Assembly (NCBI GenBank): GCA_030267565.1
Contig: BRXU01000018.1
Span: forward strand, 2,480,001-2,544,000
Length of the DNA stretch: 64,000 bases
Direction of reading: 5' to 3'
Source: Pleodorina starrii
Lineage: Eukaryota; Chlorophyta; Chlorophyceae; Chlamydomonadales; Volvocaceae
Positions 1-13,342 of this stretch are shown one piece after another. Position 1 is the stretch's first letter, and each line of letters begins with the position of its first letter. A model generated the notes under the pieces. That model did no database searches, was not told where the DNA came from, and saw only the letters and a program-made list of their open reading frames with translations. A program made the position numbers and the translations under genes.

Positions 1-2909
1 GCCGCTGTCCCCGCCTCCTCCGGCAGCCAGACCAGTCCCGCCAAGTCCGCCTGTCTGGCTGGTCTCAGGAAGGACCACCACATCCGCTGCACCAGGTCGG
101 CCGACACGGCGGCGCCCAGCAGCACGCGCTGCTGCTGACCCGGCAGTTGGGCCAGCTGCCACAGAAACTCGCACAGCGCGTGGGCGGACTCGGCGGCATC
201 TAGCAGGGTGGAGGAAGGGGAGGAGGAGGGCAGAGGGAGGGGCGAGAAGGGCTGGTGCTGGGGAGCAAAGAGCGCGTGGGGGCTGCCGCCGCTCGGGGAG
301 GAGATGCGCTGCAGCGAGCCGGCGGCGCCGCCGCCGGCGGGCGGGCTGCCGCCGAGGTAGCCGTACGGGTAGAGCGCCGGCGGGGAGCTGCTCCTCGCGA
401 ACGAGCCCGGGCCTCCGCCGCTCCCGAACGGCTGCAGCTGCGGCAGCCCGGCGGGAGGAGGAAAGCCCGCGCCCGGGAAGGCCAAGCCGCCCGCCGCGGC
501 CGTGCCGTGGAGCAGTTGCGGCGGCTGCTGCGGTCCGGTGCCGGTGAGTGGCAGCAGCACCGCCACCAGCTGCTTAATCAGCTGCCGCCCCGGAGCCCCC
601 GTGAGGCCCTGAACCGCCTCCACCAACCCGCCAGGCAGCGCCGCCGCGGCGCCCGGCGGCAGCACCAGCCGCGCCAGCCCCAACGACCCCGCCGCCGCCT
701 CGTCCACCTCGTCGTCGCTGTCATCCACGCCCCCACCACCACCGCAGGCGGACGGGTCCGGGAAGAAGGGCTGTAGCGGCAGTAGTGAGACCACCGCATG
801 CAGCACTCGGACCACCGCCAGAGCCAGCGACCGCTGCGCCGAGCCGCCCGACAGCGACTGCCCCGCTGCCGGCGCAGCGGCGGCGGCGACGGGGGCCTTA
901 TCCGGCTCCAGCAGCCGCGGCCCCACCGCCAGCATATTCGCCAGCAGCACCGCCACCGCCGCGCCGGCCCCTCCCGGCAAGCCGCCCCCGCCGGAGCCGC
1001 TGTACCCCCCTCGCGGCGGCAGCAGCGCGCCCAGCCGCTCCGGCCCCGCCGCCGCCAGCCACGTCACCGCCGCGCGCGTCATCCGTCCCGACACGGGTGC
1101 CAGCGAGCTGCAGCGGCGCCACAGGTTGGGCACGCACAGCAGCACGTGCAGCGAGTCACCCGGTGCCGCCGGGCTGAAGGCCCTCAGCGCCAGGAGCCGC
1201 ACGGTCAGCTGCGTGGTCAGTGCCTCCACGTAGGGCTTGGCAGCCACCGGGTGCGGGGGCGGGTGCGGGTGTGGGGGCGCCGCGGCTCCGAATGCGGCGA
1301 TGAGCAGGTGGAAGAGGTGGGTGCACATGCCTCTGCCCGCCAGGTGGCCCAGCACTGCGGCCGCCAGGCTGGTGGCGGCCGACTTGCCCAGGCTGGGCGT
1401 GTAGGGGTCGGGGGAGACCAGCAGCAGCAGGCACTCGGTCAGCGCGCCCGCGACGCCGCCCGCAGCGGGGTCCAGCGGGTTGGACGGCCGGGCAGCCGCG
1501 AGCACGGGCGCCACCTGCCGCCTGTGCAGCGCAGCGCGGAAGAAAGCGGAAGGGGACGGGGCGGCGCCCAAGTGAGGCAGGGGCGGGGGCAGGGGCACGG
1601 GGGCAGGTCAATCAGGCAGGAGGCGAAAGGCAAAAGAGCATAACCCCCCGGCTGAAAGAAGCAATGCCGCAGCCCAGCACGCCCATGTACTGAGCATTCA
1701 AATTGCATCAGTATGGCCAACTTTGCGGGCATTTCCTGCCAGGATGGGTGGGCTCCAGGTGGGTGTATGACATGGAACCGGGCGCTGGTGCCTTCGGGTG
1801 CTTGTTACCCCCTCCGCCGCGCCGGGCAGGGCAGGGTGCCCCACTCAGCCGGAGCGGCGCCACTCCACTCCAGGAGAGGGGCAGGTCCAGGGGGCAGGGC
1901 CCGACGCACCTGTGCTCCGAGAGCGTTAGCAGGCACTGCAGCGCCAGCGCCTTCACTTGATACAGCAGGGAGGCCCTGGTCTCCGACACATTGTACGACG
2001 AAATAAAGGCTGCAAAGGCGTCTGTGGCACATGAGGGACGCCACACGCCAAGAAAGGGCGTGTGATCAGGAGCCCGACGGCGTATTTAGGAGCTGGATCC
2101 GGGTGGGCGGGGCTCACAAGGGGCCGCGGAGGGCCCATGCCCACGCATCCAATGCCAAAGCACGTCAAGGTATCAACGAAAGGCTGGGTGGCAGTGTTCA
2201 ATCCCACCGAAGTTGTGCCCGAACCAGAATTTACGCCGCTTACCCGTCCTAACCGCGGAAGCCACCGCACGGGCGACGCTGGCGAGCGGCTTGCAGTCTG
2301 CCTCTGGTCTATAGAAGCGGAGCAGGCGACCCAGAGCCCCACCGGCGCTGACGGTGAGACAGTCTCTGTAGAGATCACAGCGGGACGGGTGCGGGAGTCG
2401 AGTCCAGGACACAGAAACCGTTCGGCAGGCCGGCAACTAGGGTTTACACAGCTTACACAACTCACTTCGCCTGCAGCTTATCTCCATCGACTCCATATTG
2501 CTCACTCCAGGTACTCTTCGCCGCTTGCCTCGTCGCGTAGCGAGAAGACCAACCGCGCCAAGCGGCCTGCAGTCGGAGAACCAGGACGGAAGGCCATGCG
2601 ATTGTGGTTCCTTAATGGTCGATGCAAGACTACGAAGACGCATCCAACTACAATCTCAATCATCAGCGATGAGCAGCGAGTGCCGCAATCTAGAAGCATA
2701 ACGTAGCGGAACGGAACTGCTTGCACATGCGCCCTACCAACCTGGATAACCACAGCCGACTTTTGTTCAAGCTTTTGTCGCTTTCGTCGTTCGCGCTCCT
2801 CCCTGGCTTTGGCTAGCTCCTCCTGTGCGCTCAATTCCACCTTACTCCGTCCCCCACGGCCTCCAAAGACCTTTCCACGACTATCATTGCGGCTAGGAGG
2901 GAAGAACAT
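1..2909 (-). CDS. HECT-type E3 ubiquitin ligase, UBE3B/UBE3C/UPL6-7 type (5' part; runs off the window)
   Basis: Five exons are visible on the minus strand: 2909-2742, 2566-2466, 2365-2244, 2021-1910 and 1521 to beyond base 1. All junctions are GT-AG and phases agree (0, 2, 1, 2). The protein starts MFFPPSRNDS, followed by a charged helix rich in E, R and K (residues 28-52). An IQ-type motif spans the first junction (SAVVIQ then AAWRGW), which is the N-terminal signature of this ligase family. The long fifth exon encodes a helical repeat region with a Gly/Pro/Ser-rich insert around 360-540 and an acidic patch (DDSDDEVDE). The catalytic HECT domain, which passes ubiquitin through a cysteine thioester to substrate, must lie beyond base 1 and is not seen. 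I chose the ATG at 2909 because an in-frame upstream TTG is not a credible start. The gene is divergent from the WD40 gene. Assignment among UBE3B, UBE3C and plant UPL6/7 is open. Confidence 0.85.
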
Positions 2910-3416
2910 TTTCAAGCGTCACCATCAGGGCCAAGGGGCCCGGAGAACCCTGCCGGAGTGCAACACTCAGTCTAGGCTCGGTAGCGGTTAGCAATAATGG
3001 TAGACGTAATGTTTGACAGTAGAGAAGGTTGTGCAAAACAACCGAACATCGGTAGCGAGAGCAAAATTTCTTGACGAAGGACGTGTAACGTTTGTCGTAT
3101 TCAAACGTAGTCTGCAACCCGAGCGAAGTTATGCTGGTTCCTCATGCAAAGGCTTAGTATATGCATGTCACTTGATTAGATTATAGGCTACGCAGCTCTC
3201 GCGTGTGTACTCCCTGTTGACTATTGCACCATACACCATCAATTGCTTCGGCTTGGCCTTCCTCCTGACCAAACTGTGTCTCTGTAGCCGTGGATTGATG
3301 CCTAGAAATGAACTATCTATTCGCCATGCGTCGTGACGGTGCCAACTTGAGGGCATGAAGCATGTCTTCGACGCACAATCCTACCTAGGTGGCAAAGCCG
3401 TTGGTCAGCAGCAGCA
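2910..3416. promoter_or_regulatory. Divergent intergenic region between the ubiquitin ligase and WD40 genes
   Basis: About 507 bp separate the two divergent start codons, so both promoters and both 5' UTRs must lie here. I see no clear TATA box or named operator. The stretch is less GC-rich than the flanking exons. Confidence 0.5.
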
Positions 3417-6400
3417 ATGCCCATGCACAGCGACGACGAGGATGCGGAAATTGCCGTGGACATACGATGCCTGTAAGGCTCACCTCTCCTCCGCCCGCGC
3501 TGCCCGACCCCAGCCCCAGCGAGCCCTCCGTTCTCAACTCAGTTCCGCCCACAAGCCATCCATCACCCCAGCAAGTCCAGACCCAAATAACCCCACAACA
3601 TCCTCCCTCCTCCCTTCCATCCATCTCTCCCACTCCCAGATGGTGCTCACGGGTTCCGGCCCTCAGCATGGGCCAGAAGGAGCCGCTCAAGCCCGCGCTG
3701 GCCTCCCTGCGCACCAAGGACCCCTCCATCGTGGCCACCCACTACGACCCGCACCGCCGCCGCCTCTACTACGGACTGGATGACGGCGCGGTGTGCTTCT
3801 GGATTATGACCGAGTCCGCCCCGAACGCCAACGCCAGCCGCTTCGTGGGCGCGCACAAGGGCCCCGTGTCCGCCATCGCCACGCCGGGACCGGGGGACGG
3901 AGACCTGGGCAAGGCGGGGCTGATCGTGAGCGGATCGGTGGACTCGAGCATCAAGATATGGGACTACCAGGGCAAGGTGGGAGCGTGACGTGACGCGACG
4001 TGACGTGACGTGCAATGCCGGGGGCAGCCCCCAGGCAGCGAGCACTGCGCTGGGTCGGCACCTGCGGCTGGCTGGGTTACACTTAGGGTGCCTGGGCGGA
4101 CAACCGCCCTCCCCTGGCTTTCATCCCCACCGAACCGACAGATCAGCCACCGCCTACGTGCCCACCGCCACCCCAACACATTCACCCTGACCCCTCTTCC
4201 CCCCGCCTCCTTGCCCCAAACCCCGCCCCGTTCAGGTGATGCTGGATCCGACTGTTTGCGTGCAGACCCTGTACGGCCACAGCGGCACCGTCACCGCTCT
4301 GGTGCTGCTGGGCGACTACATCATCTCCTCCTCCACGGACGGCTGCATCAAGATGTGGCGCCAGGAGGAGGGCCGCAGGCAGCTGGTCTACCCCTGGTTC
4401 GAGCTGCAGGTGCGAGTGCGAGTGCGAGCGGGGGGCGAGGGGGGCGATTGCACTGCACCACCAAACCCACCTCCAACTCCACCTCCACCTGGTAGTCCCA
4501 TATCTTGCGACTGGCGGGCAAGGGGACGGGGAGGGCGGCGGGAGGGACGAGAGGAGCAGGGGGGGGACCTACGCACGGCCCTAAGATGAGCTGCGCTGCG
4601 CTCCCCAGACTGGCCGGGGAGGGGAGGGCCAGCTGCCAGGCGGACGCTCGCGTGGTGGCTCGCGCGGAGGGGGACCGGCCGAGGCCCTGGCTGGCTGGAG
4701 AGGGAGGAACCAGCCCGGTCCCTGCTGGGGAGGTTCCTGCTGGGGAGGCAAAGGTCTTGTCCGCGGTGAGGGTCGAGTGTGCAACCTCGGATTGCAACCT
4801 CGGGGGCACACGGGCCGGCCCGGTCTACCGTCGCGGAGTTGCGGTGCTGGAGCGGGTGGGGGTGCGGGGCGCTGCGGGGTAAGCAGCCGAGCCACGCCCG
4901 CGCTTGATGAACGCCTGCCCCCCTTCCGGCCCTGCCCCAGCCCCGCCCCGCCCTGCCCGCGCCGCTGCTCAGGCGACCGTGAGCGGCATGGAGGGCTGGG
5001 TCCGGTGCATGTCCCACGACAGCAGCGGCGATGTGAGCGACCTGGGGGCCATCTATGCGGCGGACGAGTCGGGCGGCATCACCAAGATTGTGCCGGAGGC
5101 CCTCTGGGATGACTCCATCCAGCGGTGAGGGACCGGCAGGGGAGGTAGATAACGTAGGTAACGGAGCCGACGAAGGTATGGAGACGGCCTTGGCGAGCGG
5201 ACCCTGAACCAAGCAGCACTTACCGAACATGTACCTGTACCGGCAGGGGAGGAGGGGGGGGGGACGGGGCGGGGCATTGGGGGGCAGTGCAGTGCAGTGC
5301 AAGGATGTATGCAGTGTAGAGGGAAGAAGTGCGGTGGGATGCCGCATGTGGGCGCGGGGCAGGTGGGAGGCTGACCGGCAGGGACAGACAGCCCGAGAGA
5401 CACGATAGGTGTGCGTGCCCGCCGCCTCGGCCTGCCCTGTGCCGAGGTCGGACAGGATGCCCTTCGTTGGACCCCGGGTCCCCGGTGTCGGAGAGGAGGA
5501 GGTGAAGGGTCGGGGGCAGGCATCCACACGGTTCGGCAGCATGCGGGGGACGGAAGCCCTCGGCGACATCGGCACATCACGTCGGGCGGCACCTGCCTTG
5601 TGGATCCATGCGTGGGATGTGGCCCAGCCGCCAGCGGGGGCTGGCGCCGGTGCGGTTCTCCTCTGCCCCAATGGAGCCACCACGGCGGTGGGGGTGGGGG
5701 TGGTGGGGGGGGGTGGGGGGGGATGGGGGTGGTGGGATCCAGCTCCTGGTGCAGGGGGCCTGCACGCGGCCCTTGCGGCCCCCCTCCACCCCACCCGTGT
5801 TTAATGCGGTGAGGTCAGCAACCACCTCTCACGTGTCACGTGTCCCAGTCCCCGTGGCTTGGCCAGGACCAGGACCAGGGCAGCGGCGCGGCTCGTCCCT
5901 GCGTCACCAGCGGCGGTTGGCGGTTGCAGTTGGCGGTTGGCTGCCGGTGGATGTGAAGACCCGCACCGCCCAATCCCAACCCCAACTGCAGCACCGCTTA
6001 TCCCTCGTCCCGCCAAAACCTTGTCCCCCTACGCCCCGCCCCTTCCCCCGAGCCCGCATGTTGCACGTGGTTCACATCCCACTCCCCTGGCCTGGTTTCC
6101 CCATCCCACTCCCTCCCCGCCCCCCGCCTCCCCTGTCCCCCCTGCCCCCCCCCCAGCCTGTCCACCCGAATGGAGTTCCGTGTGGACAGGCGGGTGGAGC
6201 ACCTGCACGACAGGAGCATCTCAATCATACGCTTCGTGGCCAAGTAAGCAGGGACAGGGGCCAGGAAGGGGAGAAGAGGGAAGGAAAGGGAAGGGAAGGG
6301 AAGGGAAGGGAAGGGAAGGGAAGAGAAGGGAAGGGAAGGGAAGGGAAGGGAAGAGAAGGGAAGGGAAGGGAAGGGGACGAGAACGCAGCGACCCGACAGC

Positions 6401-9400
6401 GCCACACAGGCCATTGCCCCCACTCGGCGCCACCCGGTAGGAGCTAGTAAAGCACCGGTGCCGGTACCGGTATGCTGGCTGCCGCTGTGCCGGGCAGCCA
6501 GCGGACCAGCCGGCTGCTGCACGCCGGTGTGGTGCGGCGCGGCTGGCAGGGCTGGGGGTGCTCAGCGGGGCCGAGCCCTGGCACTGCGATTCGGTCCTGG
6601 CAGGGGTGGAGCGGGGACCGGACTCGCCACGTCGCCGGGTTCCCAACTCAGCCCAGCCAGGTGGTGGGTCCGACACCTCTGAGCGCATGTGCTGGCCGGG
6701 GCAGTAGGTCCGGTTGGGCGATGCGCGCTTGCAGGGCGCGGGGTGAAGTATAAGCCACGAGTATGTAGTTATTGCTTTTGTGGCAGTTACTTCCATCGGA
6801 ACAGAGCCTGCTGCTTCAATGCTGCCGACCAGGCGGTGCGACGCCCAGCCCCTCATGTGCTCCGGAACGGCGCACCGGCGCACGTCGCAGCGGCTGGTTC
6901 TGGTTCTGGCCTCCTTCGGAATGCGCAATGCGGTAATAACAGCGGCGCCGCTGCTGCCGCTTTGACGCGTCATCCCACTGGATGCTGGGTGCTGCTGTTG
7001 GTGCTGCAGGTGGGAGATGGTGCTGACCGTTGCGTACGACCAGTGCATCCGGGCGTACGACGTCAAGACGGAATCCGTACGGCACTGCTGGCCCAACGAG
7101 CGGCAGTGTCAGTTCACCACGCTGGAGGTCAATCTGGAGTTCGATGAGGTGGGTGGGGCCACCGGGGGGGGGAGAAGAGGGGAGAAGAGGGGGGAGGAGG
7201 GGGGAGGGGGCTGGTTGGGGGGTGCTAGACTGGCTCGGCAACTGCCCAACGGATCTCGTCCCCCTTGTGGGGCGCATGTTCAGATCAGGGCGCCCCAGAT
7301 CCGCCTGCTTCGCTGCAGACGCGCATGCGTGCGTGCGTGAGCAATTGTGCTTGCGAGACTGTGTGTGTGTGTGGGGCTGCGTGCATGGGTGCGTGCGCGC
7401 ATACGTGGGTGCATACGTGCATGCGTCCTGCTGCTGCCCTTCTCCACATGCCTGCCGCCAGGTCGCTCGCCTTTGCTGCTGCTGCCTGTCCAGTGTCCAG
7501 TGTCCACCTTGCGCGCTTGCCCAGACCCTGCGCCCCTTGATGACCTCGATGTCCCAGCACCAGCCCTCTCCTCCTAGCATGCCGCCGACCCCACCCGGTG
7601 TTGCTCGATAGTACTCGAATCCTTACCGTCGGCCCCCTGAACCCTCTGTTGGATAATGCTGCTGATACGGCTGCTGCTGCGCCTAACGCCCTGCTCCTGT
7701 CCTGGCGCCTCCGTCGCCTCGCGCTGGGGACGCGGTTTTAACACACCCCTTGTGCCGCTTGCAGCCTCGCTGTTGCCTTCGTTGGCACCTGTACCTGCTT
7801 GCCCCACTTGCTTGCCCCACCTGTTCCGGTTGCCCGCCCACCTCTCTCTTGCCCCCCCCCCCCGGCCCCCCCTAGATCCTGGCGGGTGACACCAGCGGAG
7901 TGCTGTCCATCTTCTCCATCAAGACCGGCCGCCTCATGGTCACAAAGCGCATGCTGCAGCCCGCGGCTCGGGCAGCCGGCAGCGGCAGCGGCAGGCGCGG
8001 CGGCGTGTCGGGTGCTGGCGGCGGCAGCGGCGGCAGCGGCAGCCTGCAGTCGGTGGTTTCGGTGCTGGGTCGTCAGCTGTACGCGGTGGCCACTGGTCGG
8101 GAGGTGGGTCTGTGGCGCATTGAGCACGAGCTGGACTACAACATCGCGAGAGGCGGGCACGAGAAGGCGGTCATCGGATTGTACACATGCTCGGGGGGCG
8201 TGGTGAGTGGGGGGCGAGGACTGGGGGGGGAGGAGGGGAGGAGGGGAGGGAGGGAGGGAGGGAGGGGGCCAGGGAGGGCTCGGGGTATGGCGCGAGCGAG
8301 CAATCGGAATGGGTTTGGCAGCCCGAAAGGACTTCAGGGTGTGAGGGGAGGGAAGGGAAGGGGAGGGCGGTGGGCAGGGGGGCTACCAGCGGGTCGTGTG
8401 GGCGTAGCAGCGGCCACGGCGCGTGTTGGCAGGTCGGCAAAGCGCTGGGAGTGGGCGGCCCCAAACGCTGTGCGGTGGGGTGCGGCTTGCGTCGATGTGT
8501 CGGTCGTTGGCAAAGTCACAGTCCCAGTTCCAGTCCTGTAATTCGGTACTGCCTCGGGGAGCACTGCCTCGCCGCCACACATTCAGCCTACCACATCGCT
8601 CGGATCCCTCGTCCTGCTCGCCGGCCCCTCCGTTGCTCACCCTCCCCTCTGCCCTGCTCCTGCCCTGCCCTGCTCCTGCCCGAACGCCGTCGCGTTGTAC
8701 CCGCCCTTCCCCCATGCTCTGCACTTCACTGGCACTTCTTGCCCGGCATCACCCCTGCCATCTTGCCATCGCGGGGTACCCCTCATGCATGTGGGTACCT
8801 CGCGCCGCCGGTGCGGTGGGGAGCCAACACGTTGGCCCGCCCCCGGTCTGCATCCCCTCCTCCTCCCCCACCCCATTGCATCTCCCCGTCTGGTTTCCCT
8901 CCTCCCAACACCCCGATTCCCTTCCCCCCGACGCACCCTGCCCCATGCCACCTTCGACCGCCCACGTCGCGTCCCCTCCCATCCTGCCGTCATTCCCCCT
9001 TCCCCCCTCCCATCCTGCCATCGTTCTCCCCTCTCTTCGACTTCGCCCTTCTCCCCTACCCCGCGATCCGTTCCTCTTGCATCCCGCCGCCGTCCCTTTG
9101 CCGTTCTCGTTGCCGTTCTCTCTGCCTTTCTCTTTCCCTTTGCCCTTTATCCTTCGCCTTTAGCCGCCTGCCGTCGTACTTTTTGCCCATCCGTATCCCT
9201 TTCTTATCCGCCCCGCTCTTCCACCTCGCCCTCTTTTGCGCCGCGTCGCCGCCCCAGCTCGTTCGTGGGTTTCCGTGTGCTTTTGCTTTGCTTGCCTGCT
9301 TGTTCGCTCCTTGCCTCGCTGACATTGCCGCTCACCATTGCCGTTACTCACGCCCTTTCCTTCGCTTCTTTCCGACTCCTTTTCTCCACTGAGCGCAGGT

Positions 9401-12400
9401 GAGTAAACCATCGTTCCTTTTGTGCTGTCCGGGCTGTGTGTCTGTGTTGGTCTCGTGCTGTCGTGTGCCAGTCCGTCTGGGGTTGGTCGGCGGCGACGCG
9501 GCCACGCGCTCGCTTTATTTCTGCTGGTAACTGCGTTGCGTTCCCTCGCCCCGGGCCGTTCTTATTACCTCCCCTCCCCTCCCCTGGCTTGCCCTCCACC
9601 TCTCTTCCCCGTCCCCGTCCTTCAGGCGGGTCCGGGTGCCGACCTGGATTACCGCGTCTTCAGCGCCAGTCTGGACAACACTGTACGGCTCTGGGACCCG
9701 TACGACATGGCTTGCATCCGCGTCATGGAGGAGACGGGCAGTGAGATCAGCTCCATGACCTTCTTTGAGGGATGGAACCTGCTGGCCACAGGTGGGGGGG
9801 AGGGTGGCTGGGAGGTAGGGGGGCGGGGAGAGGGGTGGCTGGTGGCTGGTGCGGGGCTGGCTGTGTGGGCTGCGAATGAGTGGCGCGGGTGCCATCCATC
9901 ACCTGGCCGCCCTCAGGGAAGGGGCGGAGGGGCGCTGCGGCGGGCCCCCGGGCAGTGCGAGTGAGAGTGGAAGTGCGTACTGCACGGGTGGAAGAGGTGT
10001 GTGCCGGTACCGGTGCCGCGTGTTACGTGGGGCGGGCGGCCGAGAGGGCGGACATTTCCCCGGCTGGGGCTGGGGACGGCGTGTCATCCCGCCTTCGCGC
10101 GGCATACCTACCACATGCGGCGTGCGGCCCAGCACCCGACGGCCCAGCACCCCACCCGCTTCGCCCTCGCTGACCTGGACCGCTCTGGTGGGGCTGGGTG
10201 GGGTACTTGGGTCGGGTGGGCCACCTGGTGGGTCGGTGCGTGGGTTGGGCTAGGCAGCGCCAGGCTCCCAGCACCTGCACTGATATCCCCTCGCTCCCAC
10301 TTACCAGGCATCGTAGCTGGCGCACCGTGCCTTGCCGTGAGGTTCACAACCGTCCGGCTCCTACCAGGACAGCGACCCGAACCCGCGGCCATGTCATACG
10401 GTAGCCTCTGAAGCCATTGGAGGGGCATTGGGCCGGGCTTGCTTGTGTGTCTTCGCCGCCCTGTGACCGCTGCCCACCTGCCCACCTGGCCGTCCCTCAC
10501 CCCTGTCCAGGCCACGACAGCGGGGACGTGCGGCTGTGGAACCTGGACACGGGTCACGCCACCAGCCTGCAGCGGGTGCACAGCAATGCGGTGACGGCCC
10601 TGGCGCTGGCGCTGGTGCACCGGAACGAGGAGCTGCTCATATCAGCCTCCTACGACGGATGGGTGGTGCTGTGGGACATACGCAGCCTGAGGGGCGAGCC
10701 GCCGCACATGGTGGCCAAGTTCCGGGCGCACGGACCCGAGGCGCCATGCGGAAGCAGGATGCCGCACACTGCCGCCGGCAGCGGCACGGGCGACGGCAGC
10801 GGAGGCGGAGGCGCCGGAGGCGGAGGTAGCCTCACGCCGCCGCTGCGGCCGTCGCTGACGGGCGGGGCCGCGGCGGCGGCGTCGCGGGGTCCAGCGTCGG
10901 AAGCGCTGCGGGCGGTGCTGGCTGCTCCGGAACCGGAGATCCTGGCGCTGAAGTACGACCCACTGAAGAAGGCCATCGTCACGGCGGGGACGGAAAAGGT
11001 CATAAAGGTGCGTTGAGTGAGTGCCCCGTGCTGTCTGCGCGCCTTGGCGGGGGGGGGGCGTTATCTTTGGAGGTCTGCGGCTGAGGCGCTCCCGCGCTGA
11101 GTCGTAAGCAGGGGCGGCACGGACAACGTCGGTTGGTTGGTCGGTGAGCCTTGGCTCGGCTGTGACGGTTGCGGCTGCGGTGGCGTGGAGAGGTTGGCGC
11201 TGTGCTCCTCTGTGCTTCTTCGCCCGCGGTTCCTGTAGAAACCATACCGGTAGACAAAAAGCGACAGCACACAGACGAGGAGGGGGTGTGTGTCGCCCAG
11301 CCCGCGCGAGGCGTGCTCGACCTTGGCAGCCCCGCACCTTGGATCCCACCCACCTGCCACACGATTGCCACACAATTGCCTCCCGTGCCCCTCTACCGTC
11401 TGTCCGGGTGCGGTCGCTCCGCCCGCGGCCGGTCGGCAGTACCCCCCCCTTCCGGCTGGAAGTCGCAATTTGCTCGCTCTGTACCGTATTCGCCCCCTCC
11501 CCTCCCCTCCCCTCGCCTGCCTGGTCAGGTGTGGGCCGCCACCGGCTACGACTACCTGGGCTGTCACCGGGGGCACACCAACGCGGTGACCTGTCTGGCC
11601 CTGGACGCCAACTTTCTGTTCTCCGGCTCGGACGACTGCTCCATCTGCCTGTGGGACACAGTACCCGCCGTAGCCAGCAAGGCCCCAGGTGGAGGGGGGG
11701 TCCGGTGGGGCTCTCCTCGCGGCCCGGTCTCGCTTCCGTGATTAGGAAGGGTCGGCCCGCAGTGAACGCACCCTGCACACACGAACTACCAAGCCCAGCT
11801 GTGGTGGGGCGTCTCTTCCCTCTTTTGCTTCATACGGTACCGTACACTCGCATCGTTGTTTCTCCTGAGATGAGCAGTCTTCGAGCGTGCCGTATAAAAT
11901 GCGGCAGTGTTTGACGTACGACGCCCGCGGCGCCATGCGCTGTCAGGCTGCGCCCCCGTCCTGTCCTGCTGCCCTGCTCACATTCTTCGTTGTCCTTCCG
12001 CCGCGCGTGTGTGCGATGGCCCGCCTGCTGCGGTGCGGTGCGGTGCGGTGTGCAGGCTCCCGGCTGGTTGGCGGCCACAGCGTGGTGCACGGGAATGGCG
12101 AGCGGGTGATTGGTTCCGGCCTCATCCCCGCCACGCCCGCCTCTCCCTCGCCCATGTCTCTCAAGGCTCCCTTCGCCACTCGTCCACTCAAGGTGCTGAG
12201 CGGTCACCGGCGGGCAGTGACGGGTCTGGATGTGCTGCCCGCCAGCGGCAACCTGGTCAGCTGCTCACTGGACGGATCGCTGCTGGTGTGGGACTACGTG
12301 GCGGGGCAGGTGCTGCACAGGTGGGGGTGGGGGTAGGGGGTAGGGGGGTGGGGGGGGATCCAGGAGGCGGGGGATGCAACAAGTGAAGTGGTGCTGGTGC

Positions 12401-12893
12401 GCAACCCAACGAGCGCAACCGAAGACCAGAACTGCAACCAAAAGGACCCTGCGCGGGGTGCGGTATCCAGTGTGTCCACGGGCGACCGCTTTTGAAGACT
12501 GGATAAGATGCCGCCAGTACCACCAGAAACCAGTAGGGGGGGAATCAAGCGGCCTGAGCCCCTTGAATAACATTACCTATCCGCTCGCCCCGGCCCGGCC
12601 TGCCGGCTGCTTCCTGCTGCAGGTTCACTCACGACACGGAGGAGTTCCGCTGCCTGGCTCTTCGCTACGACCGGCCCGAGGTGCTGGTGGGCACCATGCA
12701 GGCCAACCTGCTGAGGTACACCATACACGAGCAGGCGGTGGCGGCGCCCGGGAGCGGACTGGCGCGCGGGGGCAGCAAGGGGCACGGCCGCATGAACGCG
12801 GCAGCCGACGCGGCGCTGGGAGGGCTGCATGGCGCCATGGAGGGGCTGGCGCTGGGAGGCGGCGGCACGGCCGACAGCGGCGCTGCGGGGTAG
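3417..12893 (+). CDS. Double-propeller WD40 repeat protein, 876 aa, 12 exons
   Basis: Exons: 3417-3472, 3640-3976, 4236-4409, 4973-5124, 6157-6243, 7010-7148, 7876-8202, 9626-9791, 10511-11007, 11529-11688, 12056-12320 and 12623-12893. The sum is 2,631 nt and every junction is GT-AG with matching phase. At least eleven WD-type strands can be read, such as SGSVDSSIKIWD, SSSTDGCIKMWR, SASLDNTVRLWD, SASYDGWVVLWD, SGSDDCSICLWD and SCSLDGSLLVWD. That is enough for two beta-propellers. Gly/Ser-rich linkers interrupt exons 7 and 9, and the C-terminus is a low-complexity Gly/Ala tail. No enzyme domain is visible, so a scaffold role is the general expectation. The neighbouring VFL3 gene invites a ciliary guess, but nothing in the sequence proves it. 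The orthologue is not recognised. The start is the first ATG of a short acidic first exon; a second in-frame ATG lies 6 nt downstream. Confidence 0.85.
6285..6374 (+). repeat. (GGGAA)n microsatellite in WD40 intron 5
   Basis: A pure purine pentanucleotide run with a few GAGAA variants lies just downstream of the donor at 6244. It creates spurious open frames on both strands. Confidence 0.9.
8203..9625 (+). other. Long pyrimidine-rich intron 7 of the WD40 gene
   Basis: This 1,423-bp intron has a G-rich 5' end and then nearly 1 kb of C/T-rich sequence leading to the acceptor at 9625. It carries long open frames on several strands, but these follow from the base skew. I see no coding signature in it. 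Confidence 0.7.
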
Positions 12894-13039
12894 CGGAGGA
12901 GGCGCTTTCGGGGGCCGATGCCATGGTGGCATGGTGTCTGGCTGGCCGGTGCCATGGGCGCTTGTTGTCGCGCGGGCATTGGGGCGGGGAGATCCCTTCC
13001 TTGACCCATTTGACCCTTTGAAAAGTACACGTGCCGCTG

Positions 13040-13044
13040 TTACA
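13040..13044 (-). terminator. TGTAA polyadenylation signal, candidate for VFL3
   Basis: This is the first TGTAA after the VFL3 stop on the minus strand. TGTAA is the usual poly(A) signal in volvocine algae. Confidence 0.5.
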
Positions 13045-13337
13045 GCGCATCTCGCGCATTTATTGAAGATCCGGAACGGAAGTTCATTCGAAGGTTGGCC
13101 CCCCGGTCATACAAGTTTGCAAGGGCGTATTGCGCCTCATCCCCGGAACATAATTCGGCGGTGGTCGGAACACAGCCCGCATTGTGACTCAACTCAGGAG
13201 CAGGACCCGGGCTCCAAATTGGGGCCCAAAATGCACACTCGCCACGTGCACGCCCTCCCGTCTTTCGCACCATGCACAACGTTAAGGGTCGCAGTTGCGT
13301 CATGCAGCGAGAACTTGCTCCATGATCCGGCATAAAC

Positions 13338-13342
13338 TGTAA
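13338..13342 (+). terminator. TGTAA polyadenylation signal, candidate for the WD40 gene
   Basis: This is the first TGTAA on the plus strand after the WD40 stop codon, about 445 nt downstream. Confidence 0.5.

Noticed and set aside
7265..7577. Cys/Ala-rich frames on both strands with CA/TG-rich runs
   Set aside because: They lie in intron 6 of the WD40 gene in alternating purine-pyrimidine DNA, with no exon-like boundaries.
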